A model generated the notes under the pieces. The model had not been told where the DNA came from. It did no database searches and worked only from the letters and a program-made list of their open reading frames with translations. DNA of 64,000 bases from Clostridia bacterium (GTDB taxonomy: Bacteria; Bacillota; Clostridia; Oscillospirales; Acutalibacteraceae). Positions 44,939 to 53,711 of the stretch are shown piece by piece (within the stretch, counting starts at the first letter, position 1; each line of letters begins with the position of its first letter). Made by a program: the position numbers and the translations under genes. The DNA lies in NCBI GenBank assembly GCA_017410195.1, contig JAFQRF010000070.1, forward strand, positions 47,399-111,398, given 5' to 3'.

Positions 44939-45790
44939 ATGAACGAAAAAATAATCGAATTTAAAAACGTTACATTTATATATGATGCGGATGACGAAAC
45001 AGCCGAAGTGAAGGACTTGCCTGCGCTTACGGATGTCAGCCTTGCAATCAACAAGGGCGAATTCGTTGCGGTGTTGGGTCACAACGGCTCGGGTAAGAGT
45101 ACCCTTGCAAAGCTCTGCAACGCAATCTATGAGCCGACAAAGGGTGAGGTCTCGGTCAAGGGAATTGTTGCCGATACCGAAGAAAAAGCGGATGAAGTCC
45201 GCAGAATCGTTGGCATGGTTTTCCAGAATCCCGATAATCAGATTGTTGCGACGATTGTTGAGGATGACGTTGCTTTCGGCCCCGAAAATCTTGGAATCGA
45301 GCCTTCGGAAATCCGCAGAAGAGTTGACGATGCTCTCAAATCGGTCAATATGTACGAATTCCGCCACCGTGAGCCTCATAAGCTTTCGGGCGGTCAGAAG
45401 CAGAGAGTTGCCATTGCGGGCGTAATCGCAATGCAGACGGAGTGCATCGTGCTTGATGAGCCGACTGCAATGCTCGACCCGATGGGAAGAGAAGAAGTTA
45501 TGCAGACAGTAAAACGTCTTAACAAAGAAATGGGCATAACCGTTGTGCTTGTCACTCATTTTATGGACGAAGCTGTTCAGGCAGACAGAGTTGTTGTTAT
45601 GGACGGCGGAAAGGTTCTTATGGACGGCAAGCCCAAGGAGGTTTTCTCTCAGGTTGAAAAGCTGCGCATGTGCGGACTCGATGTGCCGCAGTCAACCGAG
45701 CTTTGCCGTAATCTCGGCATAAAGGAATGCGTGCTTGATGTTGACGGATGCGTTGACGAAATATGCCGCCTTGCGGGAGGTGCCGTATGA
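44939..45790 (+). CDS. ecfA1: ECF transporter ATPase EcfA1
   Basis: 283 residues: Walker [17 protein letters not shown]-loop [27 protein letters not shown], signature [16 protein letters not shown], Walker [17 protein letters not shown]. The Q-loop and DVAFG are typical of energy-coupling factor ATPases. Powers uptake of vitamins or metals with shared S components, which are not here. TGA overlaps the next ATG. Confidence 0.93.
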   Translation: MNEKIIEFKNVTFIYDADDETAEVKDLPALTDVSLAINKGEFVAVLGHNGSGKSTLAKLCNAIYEPTKGEVSVKGIVADTEEKADEVRRIVGMVFQNPDNQIVATIVEDDVAFGPENLGIEPSEIRRRVDDALKSVNMYEFRHREPHKLSGGQKQRVAIAGVIAMQTECIVLDEPTAMLDPMGREEVMQTVKRLNKEMGITVVLVTHFMDEAVQADRVVVMDGGKVLMDGKPKEVFSQVEKLRMCGLDVPQSTELCRNLGIKECVLDVDGCVDEICRLAGGAV

Positions 45791-46653
45791 GTTTTGCAAT
45801 TGAAACAATAGGACTTACCCACTACTATTCAAAGGGAACGGTTCAGCAGGTTGCGGCAATAAACGACGTCAACCTTCAGATAGAGAAAGGCGAGCTTATC
45901 GGAATCATCGGACACACGGGTTCGGGTAAGAGTACACTTATCTCACATTTCAACGGACTTTTAAAGCCCGACAGCGGAAAAATACTTGTTGACGGCGTTG
46001 ATATCTGGAAGGACAAAGAAACTTTAAGGCAGTCACGCTTCAAGGTCGGTCTTTGCTTTCAGTATCCCGAGTATCAGCTTTTTGAGGAAACTGTATATAA
46101 GGATATTGCGTTCGGACCGAAAAACATGAAGCTTTCCGAAGCGGAAATAAAAGAAAGAGTTCTTCGCGCGGCTGCATTTGTCGGCGTAAAGCCCGAGCAT
46201 CTCAATAAATCCCCGTTCGACCTTTCGGGCGGCGAAAAAAGAAGAGCTGCAATTGCAGGTGTTATGTCGATGGAGCCTGAAGTTCTTATTTTCGATGAAC
46301 CTGCCGCAGGTCTTGACCCCAGGGGCAGAAAAGACCTGGTTGAACTCATAAAAGAATACAGAAAGCAGACGGGAAGCACGGTGATTATCGTTTCTCACAG
46401 CATGGAAGATATCGCAGGAATGGCTGACCGTATAATCGTTATGAATAATTCAACGGTTGCAATGCAGGGAAGTGTTGACGAGGTTTATTCAAGAGGTGAT
46501 GAGCTTCGTGCGATGGGACTCAATGTTCCCGAAATAACCGAGATTTTCTCGAAGCTCCGTGCAAAGGGAATTGATGTCCCTGCCAATGTCTATACCGTTG
46601 AGCAGGGTACTGCGATACTCCGCAATCTCGTTGAGAGGAGGGGCGCAAAATGA
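45787..46653 (+). CDS. ecfA2: ECF transporter ATPase EcfA2
   Basis: 288 residues from ATG 45787. Walker [18 protein letters not shown]-loop [25 protein letters not shown], signature [16 protein letters not shown], Walker [17 protein letters not shown]. The YPEYQLFE signature assigns it as EcfA2 against its partner. Stop overlaps the ecfT start (ATGA). Confidence 0.93.
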   Translation: MSFAIETIGLTHYYSKGTVQQVAAINDVNLQIEKGELIGIIGHTGSGKSTLISHFNGLLKPDSGKILVDGVDIWKDKETLRQSRFKVGLCFQYPEYQLFEETVYKDIAFGPKNMKLSEAEIKERVLRAAAFVGVKPEHLNKSPFDLSGGEKRRAAIAGVMSMEPEVLIFDEPAAGLDPRGRKDLVELIKEYRKQTGSTVIIVSHSMEDIAGMADRIIVMNNSTVAMQGSVDEVYSRGDELRAMGLNVPEITEIFSKLRAKGIDVPANVYTVEQGTAILRNLVERRGAK

Positions 46654-47465
46654 TAAGAGATATTACCATAGGACAGTATTATCCGGGTAAATCCGTGCTT
46701 CATAATCTTGACCCGAGAGCGAAATTGATAATAACATTTTGGCTGATTGTTGTTATTTTTCTTTGCAAAAGCTTTTTTTCTCTCGGGCTTGTTGCATTGA
46801 CGGCGGTTGCTTCGGCAGCGCTTTCAAGAGTACCGCCGAAGATGATTCTCAAAAGCCTTAAGCCGATAGTTATTATCCTTGTTTTCACCGCTCTGCTGAA
46901 TGTTATATACACCGAGGGCGGAAAGACTTATTTTAAAATATGGGAAATTGCAATCACCGAAAAGGGTGTCAATACGGCGATATTCACGATGATAAGAATA
47001 GTGAGCCTTGTTATTATCAGCTCACTTTTAACCTACACAACAACCCCGACCATGTTGACCGACGGACTAGAAAGAATTCTTTCACCTCTCAAGGTTTTCA
47101 AAATCAAGGTTCATACCCTTGCAATGATGATGACTCTTGCTCTCAGATTCATTCCGACACTTATTGAGGAAATCGACAGGATAATGAATGCGCAGAAGGC
47201 GAGAGGTGCCGACCTTGAAACGGGCGGAATAGTTCAGAGAGCAAAGGCACTTGTTCCGATTTTTATTCCGCTGATGGTTTCATCGTTCAGAAGAGCTTAT
47301 GAGCTTGCTTTTGCGATGACCTGCCGATGCTATACGGGCGGCGAGGGCAGAACGCGAATGAAGCAGATGAAGCTCGGATTCAGAGATTTTGCTGCGTTTC
47401 TTTTTTGTGCGGCAGTTACGGCGGGCGTTATAGTTTTAAATCATTTTTTTGAGGCGGTTATCTGA
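46650..47465 (+). CDS. ecfT: ECF transporter transmembrane protein EcfT
   Basis: 271 residues, five or six membrane helices. The coupling helices with the Ala-Arg-Gly motif are seen at MNAQKARGADLETGG and RRAYELAFAMTCRCYTGGEGRTRM. Completes the ECF module; usually ecfA1-ecfA2-ecfT-truA follow ribosomal protein genes, but here only truA keeps the linkage. Confidence 0.92.
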   Translation: MIRDITIGQYYPGKSVLHNLDPRAKLIITFWLIVVIFLCKSFFSLGLVALTAVASAALSRVPPKMILKSLKPIVIILVFTALLNVIYTEGGKTYFKIWEIAITEKGVNTAIFTMIRIVSLVIISSLLTYTTTPTMLTDGLERILSPLKVFKIKVHTLAMMMTLALRFIPTLIEEIDRIMNAQKARGADLETGGIVQRAKALVPIFIPLMVSSFRRAYELAFAMTCRCYTGGEGRTRMKQMKLGFRDFAAFLFCAAVTAGVIVLNHFFEAVI

Positions 47466-48199
47466 TGCGTAATTTGCTTTTGACAATTTCATTTGACGGC
47501 ACGGCATATCACGGCTGGCAGGTTCAGGAAAATGCAGTTACCGTTCAGCAGACCTTGCAGGATGCGCTCGAGCATATCTGCTCTAAGCGCGATAATATTG
47601 TCGGCTGTTCAAGAACGGATGCGGGTGTTCATGCAAATATGTATTGCTGCAACGTAAGAACCGAAAGTTCAATTGAGTGCAGAAAGCTTGTCGGCGCACT
47701 CAATGCCGTTCTCCCCAAGGATATTGCCGCTCTTGACTGTGTTGAGGTTGATTATGACTTTCATGCAAGGTATGACTGCAAATCCAAGGAATACATTTAT
47801 AGAATATGGAACTCTCCGAATAAAAACCCGTTCCTCTACAATTATTCACTCCATTACAAGTATCCGCTTGATGCGGAATTTCTCGACCGTCAGGCAAAGG
47901 CTTTTATCGGAACGCATTGTTTTGATTCGTTCTGTGCAGCAGGAAGCAGCGTTGAGGATACAGAAAGAACGGTTATGAACGCAGCCGTTGAGCGTGATGG
48001 CGATACGGTTATATTCCGTGTTGAAGCAGACGGTTTTCTCTATAACATGGTTCGCATAATGGTCGGAACTCTTATTGATATTTCAAGAGGTAAAATTCCG
48101 GCTGATTCAATTGATAAGATTATTCAGGCAGAAAACCGTTCTGCAGCGGGCTATACCGCTCCTGCACACGGTCTTTACCTCAATAAAATACATTACTGA
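47465..48199 (+). CDS. truA: tRNA pseudouridine(38-40) synthase
   Basis: 244 residues. LLTISFDGTAYHGWQVQ at the start, GCSRTDAGVHANMYC with catalytic D52, and FHARYDCKSKEYIYRIWNS. TGATG overlap with ecfT. Modifies the anticodon arm of many tRNAs. Confidence 0.94.
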   Translation: MRNLLLTISFDGTAYHGWQVQENAVTVQQTLQDALEHICSKRDNIVGCSRTDAGVHANMYCCNVRTESSIECRKLVGALNAVLPKDIAALDCVEVDYDFHARYDCKSKEYIYRIWNSPNKNPFLYNYSLHYKYPLDAEFLDRQAKAFIGTHCFDSFCAAGSSVEDTERTVMNAAVERDGDTVIFRVEADGFLYNMVRIMVGTLIDISRGKIPADSIDKIIQAENRSAAGYTAPAHGLYLNKIHY

Positions 48200-48213
48200 G
48201 AACGGAGGAAGGT

Positions 48214-49380
48214 ATGGCAGATAAAAAAATTGTTGATTTAAATAAATTCCGTAACAAAAAGCTTGTAAAAAAAATATTTGTTTTTCTGAGAATTCCGATA
48301 GTGATTCTTGCTGTTATTGCAGCGCTTTTTCTCAGTGCAAGGCTTCTCGGCAATGTTGCGGTATCGAATATGACGGACACACTCAGACTGACAGGCGAGC
48401 TATTTAAAAAAGGCGGCGGATATCCTTATTCAACCGATGTTTCGAGGTTCAGAAAGGCGGTTCCCGTCGGAAGCAGTCCGCTGCTGATTTATGATGATTC
48501 GAGCGTTGTTCTCGGCTCGTCGGCAAAGGAGATTTTCAATCTGAAGCTTGATTCGGCAGATTCGAAGGTCATAACAAAAAACGGCAGAGCACTTATTTAC
48601 AGCAATTCTTCAAACGACGTTGTTCTTCAAAGCAAAACCGAAGAACTCGGCACAGTAAAGGAAGACGGTGCGGTTGTTGCGGCTGCGCTTGCAAAGAACG
48701 GATATTTTGCAACATCTTATGCATCCGAAGAAAATCAGAGTGTTCTGACGGTCTATAACAACCGTTTTGATGCGGTGTTCAGATGGAACTGTTCTCAAGA
48801 AAGAATAGCCGATATTTCGCTTTCATCAAACGGCAGAAAAGTTGCGGTTGCGGCTGTCGGTGCAGAGAATGCCGAAATTTACACAAGGCTCATTGTGTTT
48901 GATGTAAACTCAACCGAGCTGCTTGCGGATGTTAAGTATGCGGGAACTCTGTTCCTCAGAGTTGCATTCACAACCTCAAACAAGGTTATTGCTGCAGGCG
49001 ATAACCGCACGGTTGTAGTTACAAGCAAGGGTGAGGCTGTTGACGAACTTGTTTATCCCGAGGACAGCATTAATGCAGTTTGCAGCGACGATAACGGAAA
49101 TACGGTTGTTTTTTATGAGGAATTTGGCGGTTCAAAAACGGGAATGGTCAGATTTTCGTCATCGGGAAAAAAGACCTGCGTTGCAACGCTTGAAGGAATT
49201 CCTGATTGCGTGACCGCTTACGGAGGAAAAATTGCCGTTGCGGATGCAAATGAAATAACCGTTTATTCATCTGCTGGAAAGGTTACCCGTACAATAGAAA
49301 CGAAGAATACGGTTTCGGATATTTTCTGCTGTTCGGGTGAAATATATACCGTTGAAAACGGTGCGGTTTGTAAGTATTAA
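48214..49380 (+). CDS. DUF5711-family membrane-anchored beta-propeller protein
   Basis: 388 residues: a short basic cytoplasmic segment, one membrane helix (IPIVILAVIAALFLSA near 28-45) and an outside domain with seven or so repeated strands of the pattern VxxYNNRFDAVFRW, like a beta-propeller. This matches DUF5711 proteins found only in clostridia. Function unknown. Gene order with cvpA downstream is also seen as a clostridial pattern, from memory. Confidence 0.75.
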   Translation: MADKKIVDLNKFRNKKLVKKIFVFLRIPIVILAVIAALFLSARLLGNVAVSNMTDTLRLTGELFKKGGGYPYSTDVSRFRKAVPVGSSPLLIYDDSSVVLGSSAKEIFNLKLDSADSKVITKNGRALIYSNSSNDVVLQSKTEELGTVKEDGAVVAAALAKNGYFATSYASEENQSVLTVYNNRFDAVFRWNCSQERIADISLSSNGRKVAVAAVGAENAEIYTRLIVFDVNSTELLADVKYAGTLFLRVAFTTSNKVIAAGDNRTVVVTSKGEAVDELVYPEDSINAVCSDDNGNTVVFYEEFGGSKTGMVRFSSSGKKTCVATLEGIPDCVTAYGGKIAVADANEITVYSSAGKVTRTIETKNTVSDIFCCSGEIYTVENGAVCKY

Positions 49381-49407
49381 TATAATGAAAATAAAGGAGG
49401 CGTGTGA

Positions 49408-50100
49408 ATGGATATTACGGCACTTATGTTTGACCTTGCGTTTGTCGCACTTGTTGCAATCAACATTCTTGACGGACGCAGAAAGGGATTTGTCAAAATT
49501 ATTCTTTCCTTCGCAGCTATGCTTGTCACCTGGTTTGTTGCAAGCGAGCTTTCACAGCCCGTTGCAGAATGGGCAAATGAAGCCTTTGTGGGCGGATGGA
49601 TTACAAACGCAATCGAAGGTGCAATCACAGACTCGGTTGCAAACGGCTCGGAGGCTTTCCTTGAATCAATTCCCGACTACATAGCCAACGCAGCACAGAT
49701 TGCGGAAATTTCGCTCGAGAATCTTGCTTCTCAGCTCAGCGGTACAGTTGACCCCGCCGCAGCGGCAGAAAAGATTTACGGCGCAATCGAAAACAATCTT
49801 GTTCTCTCCGTCTTGAGAATCATTTCTTTCTTTGTTCTTTATGCAGTTATGAACTGGGTAACATCAATTGTTATCGGTATCATAGGCAAAGTATTCAAGC
49901 TCCCGGTTCTCAAGGGATTCAACAAGCTTCTTGGCTCGGCTGTCGGCGCACTCAAAGGCGTTTTTATTGTTGCGATAGTCAGCATTATTTTCGGACTTGT
50001 TGCAATGGTTATTCCCGAAACCGCATTTGCTCAGGCACTTGAAGGCTCTGTTATCCACGGAATAATCTCGGATGCGGTCCGCGTTATTTTCGGCAATTAA
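49408..50100 (+). CDS. CvpA-family membrane protein
   Basis: 230 residues with four membrane segments, beginning DITALMFDLAFVALVAINILDGRRKGFVK, the conserved CvpA first helix and DGxRxG loop. A long extracellular helix-rich loop lies between helices 2 and 3 (residues about 60-125). In E. coli CvpA affects colicin V production; the family is now linked to envelope homeostasis. Confidence 0.8.
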   Translation: MDITALMFDLAFVALVAINILDGRRKGFVKIILSFAAMLVTWFVASELSQPVAEWANEAFVGGWITNAIEGAITDSVANGSEAFLESIPDYIANAAQIAEISLENLASQLSGTVDPAAAAEKIYGAIENNLVLSVLRIISFFVLYAVMNWVTSIVIGIIGKVFKLPVLKGFNKLLGSAVGALKGVFIVAIVSIIFGLVAMVIPETAFAQALEGSVIHGIISDAVRVIFGN

Positions 50101-50125
50101 TTTATTTACATAACAGGAGGATATT

Positions 50126-50749
50126 ATGAAAGCTATTTTAAAAGAATATTTTACAGGTTGTCTTACAATCCCCAATCTTCTCTCGGTAATCAGAATCGCA
50201 CTTATCCCCGTTTTTGCAGTTCTTTTCAACAACGGCGACTACGGCTGGGCGGTTCTTGTACTCGCTCTTTCGGGTTCAACAGACTTCTTTGACGGCAAAA
50301 TCGCAAGAAAATTCAACCAGATAAGCGCACTCGGCAAGCTCCTTGACCCCATTGCCGATAAACTCACTCAGATAACAATTGCAATCGTTTTCTATATGAC
50401 TTTCAGCAACAGCAGCGACGAAACGGTTAAAACCTTCAGCTGGATTTTCCTTGTGTTCCTTATCAAGGAAGCTGTTATGGTTGTCGGCGGTGCGATTATG
50501 ATTATGTTCGGACTCAAGCCCGTGGCTGCTGAGATGCCGGGCAAGGTTGCAACCTTCGCATTCTACGTTATTATGTGTGTTATTCTTGCATTCGGACCCG
50601 ATGTCGGCATTCTCGGCAATGTGTTCACACTCCCCGCAGTACCTATGCTTATTCTCATTGCAATCAGCCTTATCCTTACTCTTGTTGCATTCTTCAGCTA
50701 TGTTCCCGGAGTCATTAATCAAATTAAAGAGAAAAAAGCAAGCAAATAA
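50126..50749 (+). CDS. pgsA: CDP-diacylglycerol--glycerol-3-phosphate 3-phosphatidyltransferase
   Basis: 207 residues, about six membrane helices. The CDP-alcohol phosphotransferase motif D-G-x2-A-R-x8-G-x3-D-x3-D is complete: DGKIARKFNQISALGKLLDP followed by IAD. NLLSVIRIALIPVFAVLF in the first helix fits PgsA. Makes phosphatidylglycerol phosphate for phosphatidylglycerol and cardiolipin. AGGAGG ribosome site. Confidence 0.88.
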   Translation: MKAILKEYFTGCLTIPNLLSVIRIALIPVFAVLFNNGDYGWAVLVLALSGSTDFFDGKIARKFNQISALGKLLDPIADKLTQITIAIVFYMTFSNSSDETVKTFSWIFLVFLIKEAVMVVGGAIMIMFGLKPVAAEMPGKVATFAFYVIMCVILAFGPDVGILGNVFTLPAVPMLILIAISLILTLVAFFSYVPGVINQIKEKKASK

Positions 50750-50772
50750 TTTTTCAAAAGGATATTTAACAG

Positions 50773-53067
50773 ATGAAACAGGTTTTATGTGCAAAATGCA
50801 AAAAACGCCCTGCCATGTTTTTTATAACAAAGGTTGAGGGCGATAAAACAACGCAGGAAGGTCTTTGCATCAAATGCGCCATGGAAATGAATATCGGTCC
50901 CGTCAAGCAGATAATGCAGAGCATGGGTATCTCCGAGGATGAACTCGAAGAGGTTGGCGAGCAGTTTGAAGCAATGTTCGGCGAGGACGGCGGATTTGAA
51001 CCCGGCGGTGCAGGAACAATGCCGTTTTTGCAGAATCTCGGTGCAATGAGCAATCCTGCCGAAAAAGAGGAACGCACATCCTCTGATAATTCGCAGGAAA
51101 ACGAAGAAAAAAAGAGAAAATGGGACAACAGAAAGTCCAAGGATAAAGACGAAAAGAAACGCAAGTATCTCAGCCAGTTCTGCACAGACCTTACTGCAAA
51201 GGCTCAGTCGGGCAAGGTTGACAGAATTATCGGCAGGGATAACGAAATCTACAGAGCGATTCAGATTCTTTGCAGACGAACAAAAAATAACCCCTGCTTT
51301 ATCGGTGAACCCGGTGTCGGTAAAACTGCAATCGCAGAAGGACTTGCGCTCAGAATTGCCAACGGCGATGTTCCCGCAAAGCTCAAAGATAAAGAGATTC
51401 ATATGCTCGACCTTGCGGCACTTGTTGCAGGCACTCAGTTCAGAGGTCAGTTCGAAAGCAGAATCAAGGGCCTTGTTGAAGAAGTCAGAAGTGAGGGCAA
51501 TATCATCCTCTTTATCGACGAAGTTCATTCTCTTGTCGGTACGGGCGATGCGGAGGGTTCAATGAACGCCGCCAATATTCTCAAACCTTCTCTTTCAAGA
51601 GGCGAAATTCAGATTATCGGCGCAACAACTTTCACCGAATACAGAAAATATATCGAAAAGGATGCAGCTCTCGAGCGCAGACTCCAGCCCATCAGAGTTG
51701 AAGAACCTTCAATTGCTCAGACTGTTGAAATGCTTCAGGGTGTTAAGGATTACTACGAGGATTTCCACAGAGTAAAGGTTACCGATACTTTAATCGAAAA
51801 GGCGGTCAATCTTTCCGAAAGATATATCAACGACAGATTTCTGCCCGACAAGGCGATAGACCTTCTTGACGAGGCTTGCACCTGCGCAAACCTCCGCAAT
51901 GTCAATATCAGCAATTATGAAGTTGCATCCCTTGAGCTTGACGAACTCAGAGCAAGAGAAGCTGAGCTTACCGAAGCGAAGGATGTTGACTATGAGGCTA
52001 TCGGTAAAATCAAGGCGGAGATTATCCAAAAAGAAATCGAAGTGAAGGAGCTTGAAGTTCTTGCTTCGGATAACAATGTGACCGAGGACGACCTTGCAAG
52101 AGTTATTCAGCTCTGGACGGGCATTCCTGCAAGCAAAGTTATCGAAAGCGATCTTCGCCGCCTTGCGAGCCTTGAAGATAACCTCAAAGCGGGTATCATC
52201 GGTCAGGACGAAGCAATTTCACTTGTCAGCGCCGCCGTCAGAAGAGGCAGGGTTCAGATAAGCCCCAGAAGACGACCTGCATCGTTTATATTTGTAGGTC
52301 CCACGGGCGTCGGTAAAACCGAACTTGTAAAGCTCCTTGCAAAAGAGCTTTTTGAAACGCCTGAAACTCTTATCAGACTTGATATGAGCGAGTTTATGGA
52401 GAAGCATTCCGTCTCGAGAATCATCGGCTCACCTCCGGGTTATGTCGGTTATGATGAAGCAGGACAGCTTACCGAAAAGGTACGCCGCAAGCCCTATTCT
52501 GTAGTGCTTTTTGATGAAATTGAAAAAGCGCACCCCGACGTTATGAACATTCTTCTTCAGATTCTTGACGAAGGCAGAATTACCGATGCTCAGGGCAGAA
52601 ACGTAAGCTTTGAAAATACCGTTATCGTTATGACCTCCAACGCAGGCAGCAACAGAGGCTCGGGCGCTCTCGGTTTTGCAAAAACAAAAAACGAAGCATC
52701 CAAGGAAAGAGCAATGAAGGCTCTCAACGAATTCCTCCGACCCGAATTCATCGGTAGAGTTGACGAGGTTGTCGTCTTCAACGACCTCACTCAGGAGGAC
52801 TACGAAAGAATTGCCGTTCTTATGCTCACAGAGCTTGTTGATCCCTTGAAGGACAAGGGAATCAGCTTCAAATGGGATGATGCGGCTGTCAGCACAATCG
52901 CCCGCCTTTCTGTTGACGGACCGAGGGGCGCAAGAGATTTGCGCAACACAATCCGCCGCAATGTTGAGGATGTTATAACAGAAAAAATCGTCCACAGCGC
53001 CGATAAACCGATAAAAACGGTAAACCTCACTGCGGACGGGGATAAAGTCACCTGTAATTTTGAATAA
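50773..53067 (+). CDS. ClpE-like ATP-dependent Clp ATPase with N-terminal zinc finger
   Basis: 764 residues. The N-terminus replaces the usual double Clp-N repeats with a four-cysteine zinc finger (C6, C9, C32, C35) and a UvrB/McsA-like segment, then a charged linker (about 95-132). AAA domain 1 has GEPGVGKT (178-185) and [16 protein letters not shown] domain 2 has [12 protein letters not shown] (near 510) and [16 protein letters not shown]. The coiled middle part is short (about 390-430), as in ClpE. GALGFAK supplies the LGF loop that docks on ClpP. Unfolds substrates for ClpP. Could equally be annotated as a ClpC/McsA hybrid; no CtsR site was seen. Confidence 0.85.
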   Translation: MKQVLCAKCKKRPAMFFITKVEGDKTTQEGLCIKCAMEMNIGPVKQIMQSMGISEDELEEVGEQFEAMFGEDGGFEPGGAGTMPFLQNLGAMSNPAEKEERTSSDNSQENEEKKRKWDNRKSKDKDEKKRKYLSQFCTDLTAKAQSGKVDRIIGRDNEIYRAIQILCRRTKNNPCFIGEPGVGKTAIAEGLALRIANGDVPAKLKDKEIHMLDLAALVAGTQFRGQFESRIKGLVEEVRSEGNIILFIDEVHSLVGTGDAEGSMNAANILKPSLSRGEIQIIGATTFTEYRKYIEKDAALERRLQPIRVEEPSIAQTVEMLQGVKDYYEDFHRVKVTDTLIEKAVNLSERYINDRFLPDKAIDLLDEACTCANLRNVNISNYEVASLELDELRAREAELTEAKDVDYEAIGKIKAEIIQKEIEVKELEVLASDNNVTEDDLARVIQLWTGIPASKVIESDLRRLASLEDNLKAGIIGQDEAISLVSAAVRRGRVQISPRRRPASFIFVGPTGVGKTELVKLLAKELFETPETLIRLDMSEFMEKHSVSRIIGSPPGYVGYDEAGQLTEKVRRKPYSVVLFDEIEKAHPDVMNILLQILDEGRITDAQGRNVSFENTVIVMTSNAGSNRGSGALGFAKTKNEASKERAMKALNEFLRPEFIGRVDEVVVFNDLTQEDYERIAVLMLTELVDPLKDKGISFKWDDAAVSTIARLSVDGPRGARDLRNTIRRNVEDVITEKIVHSADKPIKTVNLTADGDKVTCNFE

Positions 53068-53069
53068 AA

Positions 53070-53252
53070 TTATTGATTTGAAGCCGACGGAATTGCTCCG
53101 TTGGCTTCTTCGTATTTACGGATATGCTGTTCAAGAATAAACTCAATTTCTTTGTTGGCAGAGCGCTTGTTCTGCGCCGCAAGATATTTTATTTTCTCCA
53201 GAAGATTCTCCGAAATTCTGAGCGAAAAGGGCGGGTAATAGTTGCCTGACAT
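53070..53252 (-). CDS. Ribbon-helix-helix DNA-binding protein (Arc-type)
   Basis: 60 residues: SGNYYPPFSLRISENLLEKIKYLAAQN is the beta-strand and first helix of an Arc-like RHH domain, KRSANKEIEFILEQHIRKYEE the second helix. It has a strong GGAGG ribosome site 7 nt from the ATG. A perfect palindrome (53269-53284) lies just before it, the likely autoregulatory operator, and a similar core lies in the neighbouring promoter. No toxin partner is beside it. Confidence 0.75.
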   Translation of the reverse strand: MSGNYYPPFSLRISENLLEKIKYLAAQNKRSANKEIEFILEQHIRKYEEANGAIPSASNQ

Positions 53253-53268
53253 AATGATACCTCCATAT

Positions 53269-53284
53269 ATTTTGATATCAAAAT
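53269..53284. promoter_or_regulatory. Palindromic operator ATTTTGATATCAAAAT
   Basis: A perfect 16-bp palindrome 17 bp before the start codon of the RHH gene. The core TGATATCA recurs at 53332-53339 inside the rightward promoter. Ribbon-helix-helix repressors bind such symmetric boxes, so binding by the adjacent protein is inferred. Confidence 0.65.
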
Positions 53285-53319
53285 CATATCATTATGCTTG
53301 TAATTTTTATGAATTCATC

Positions 53320-53348
53320 TTGACATCAATTTGATATCAGTTTATAAT
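53320..53348 (+). promoter_or_regulatory. Consensus sigma-A promoter with an operator core in its spacer
   Basis: TTGACA (53320-53325), 17 bp, TATAAT (53343-53348), both perfect. The spacer holds TGATATCA (53332-53339), the same core as the operator beside the RHH gene. It reads toward the secreted protein at 53712 through a leader of about 360 bases. Confidence 0.8.
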
Positions 53349-53711
53349 GAAGGCACAAATATAATGATGCAAAAAAGTAGGTTGTTGCACTTCGCGCCTT
53401 GTTTCAATCGGAAATTTACGGTAGAGGCGGATATTATCCGCCTCGCCCGATGTCAGGTTAAAGCGAAGGATAATCTTTGTGCCGTCCCGATTATGTCAAC
53501 AGCATATTATCGGCTGTACGCCGATTCGGCGGCTTGGGTCAAGCCGCCCTACAAGGCTTGGCGGTTGAGATTGGCTTCGATTTTTTACTTTCTGCCCGCC
53601 GGGTAAGCCGTCAGGCTAACGGTTTTGGAGCGAAACTGTTACGATGTGTGACATGACAGAGGATTGATATGCAAAATCTTGCTTAATGCATCAAAAATCA
53701 AGGAGGACAAA
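53349..53711 (+). repeat. Gene-free leader with hairpin repeats
   Basis: Two perfect hairpins lie at 53424-53444 (GAGGCGGAT/ATCCGCCTC) and 53528-53548 (GGCGGCTTG/CAAGCCGCC). The second has the same arms as the repeat at 41896-41917, in the opposite orientation (its complement reads GTAGGGCGGCTTG). No protein with a ribosome site was recognised; a 91-codon open frame here looks like repeat-derived noise. The last bases hold AAGGAGG before the ATG at 53712. Confidence 0.6.

Noticed and set aside
53331-53606. 91-codon frame in the leader of the secreted protein
   Set aside because: Begins inside the promoter, spans hairpin repeats, has no ribosome site and no domain; it is probably noise from the repeat.
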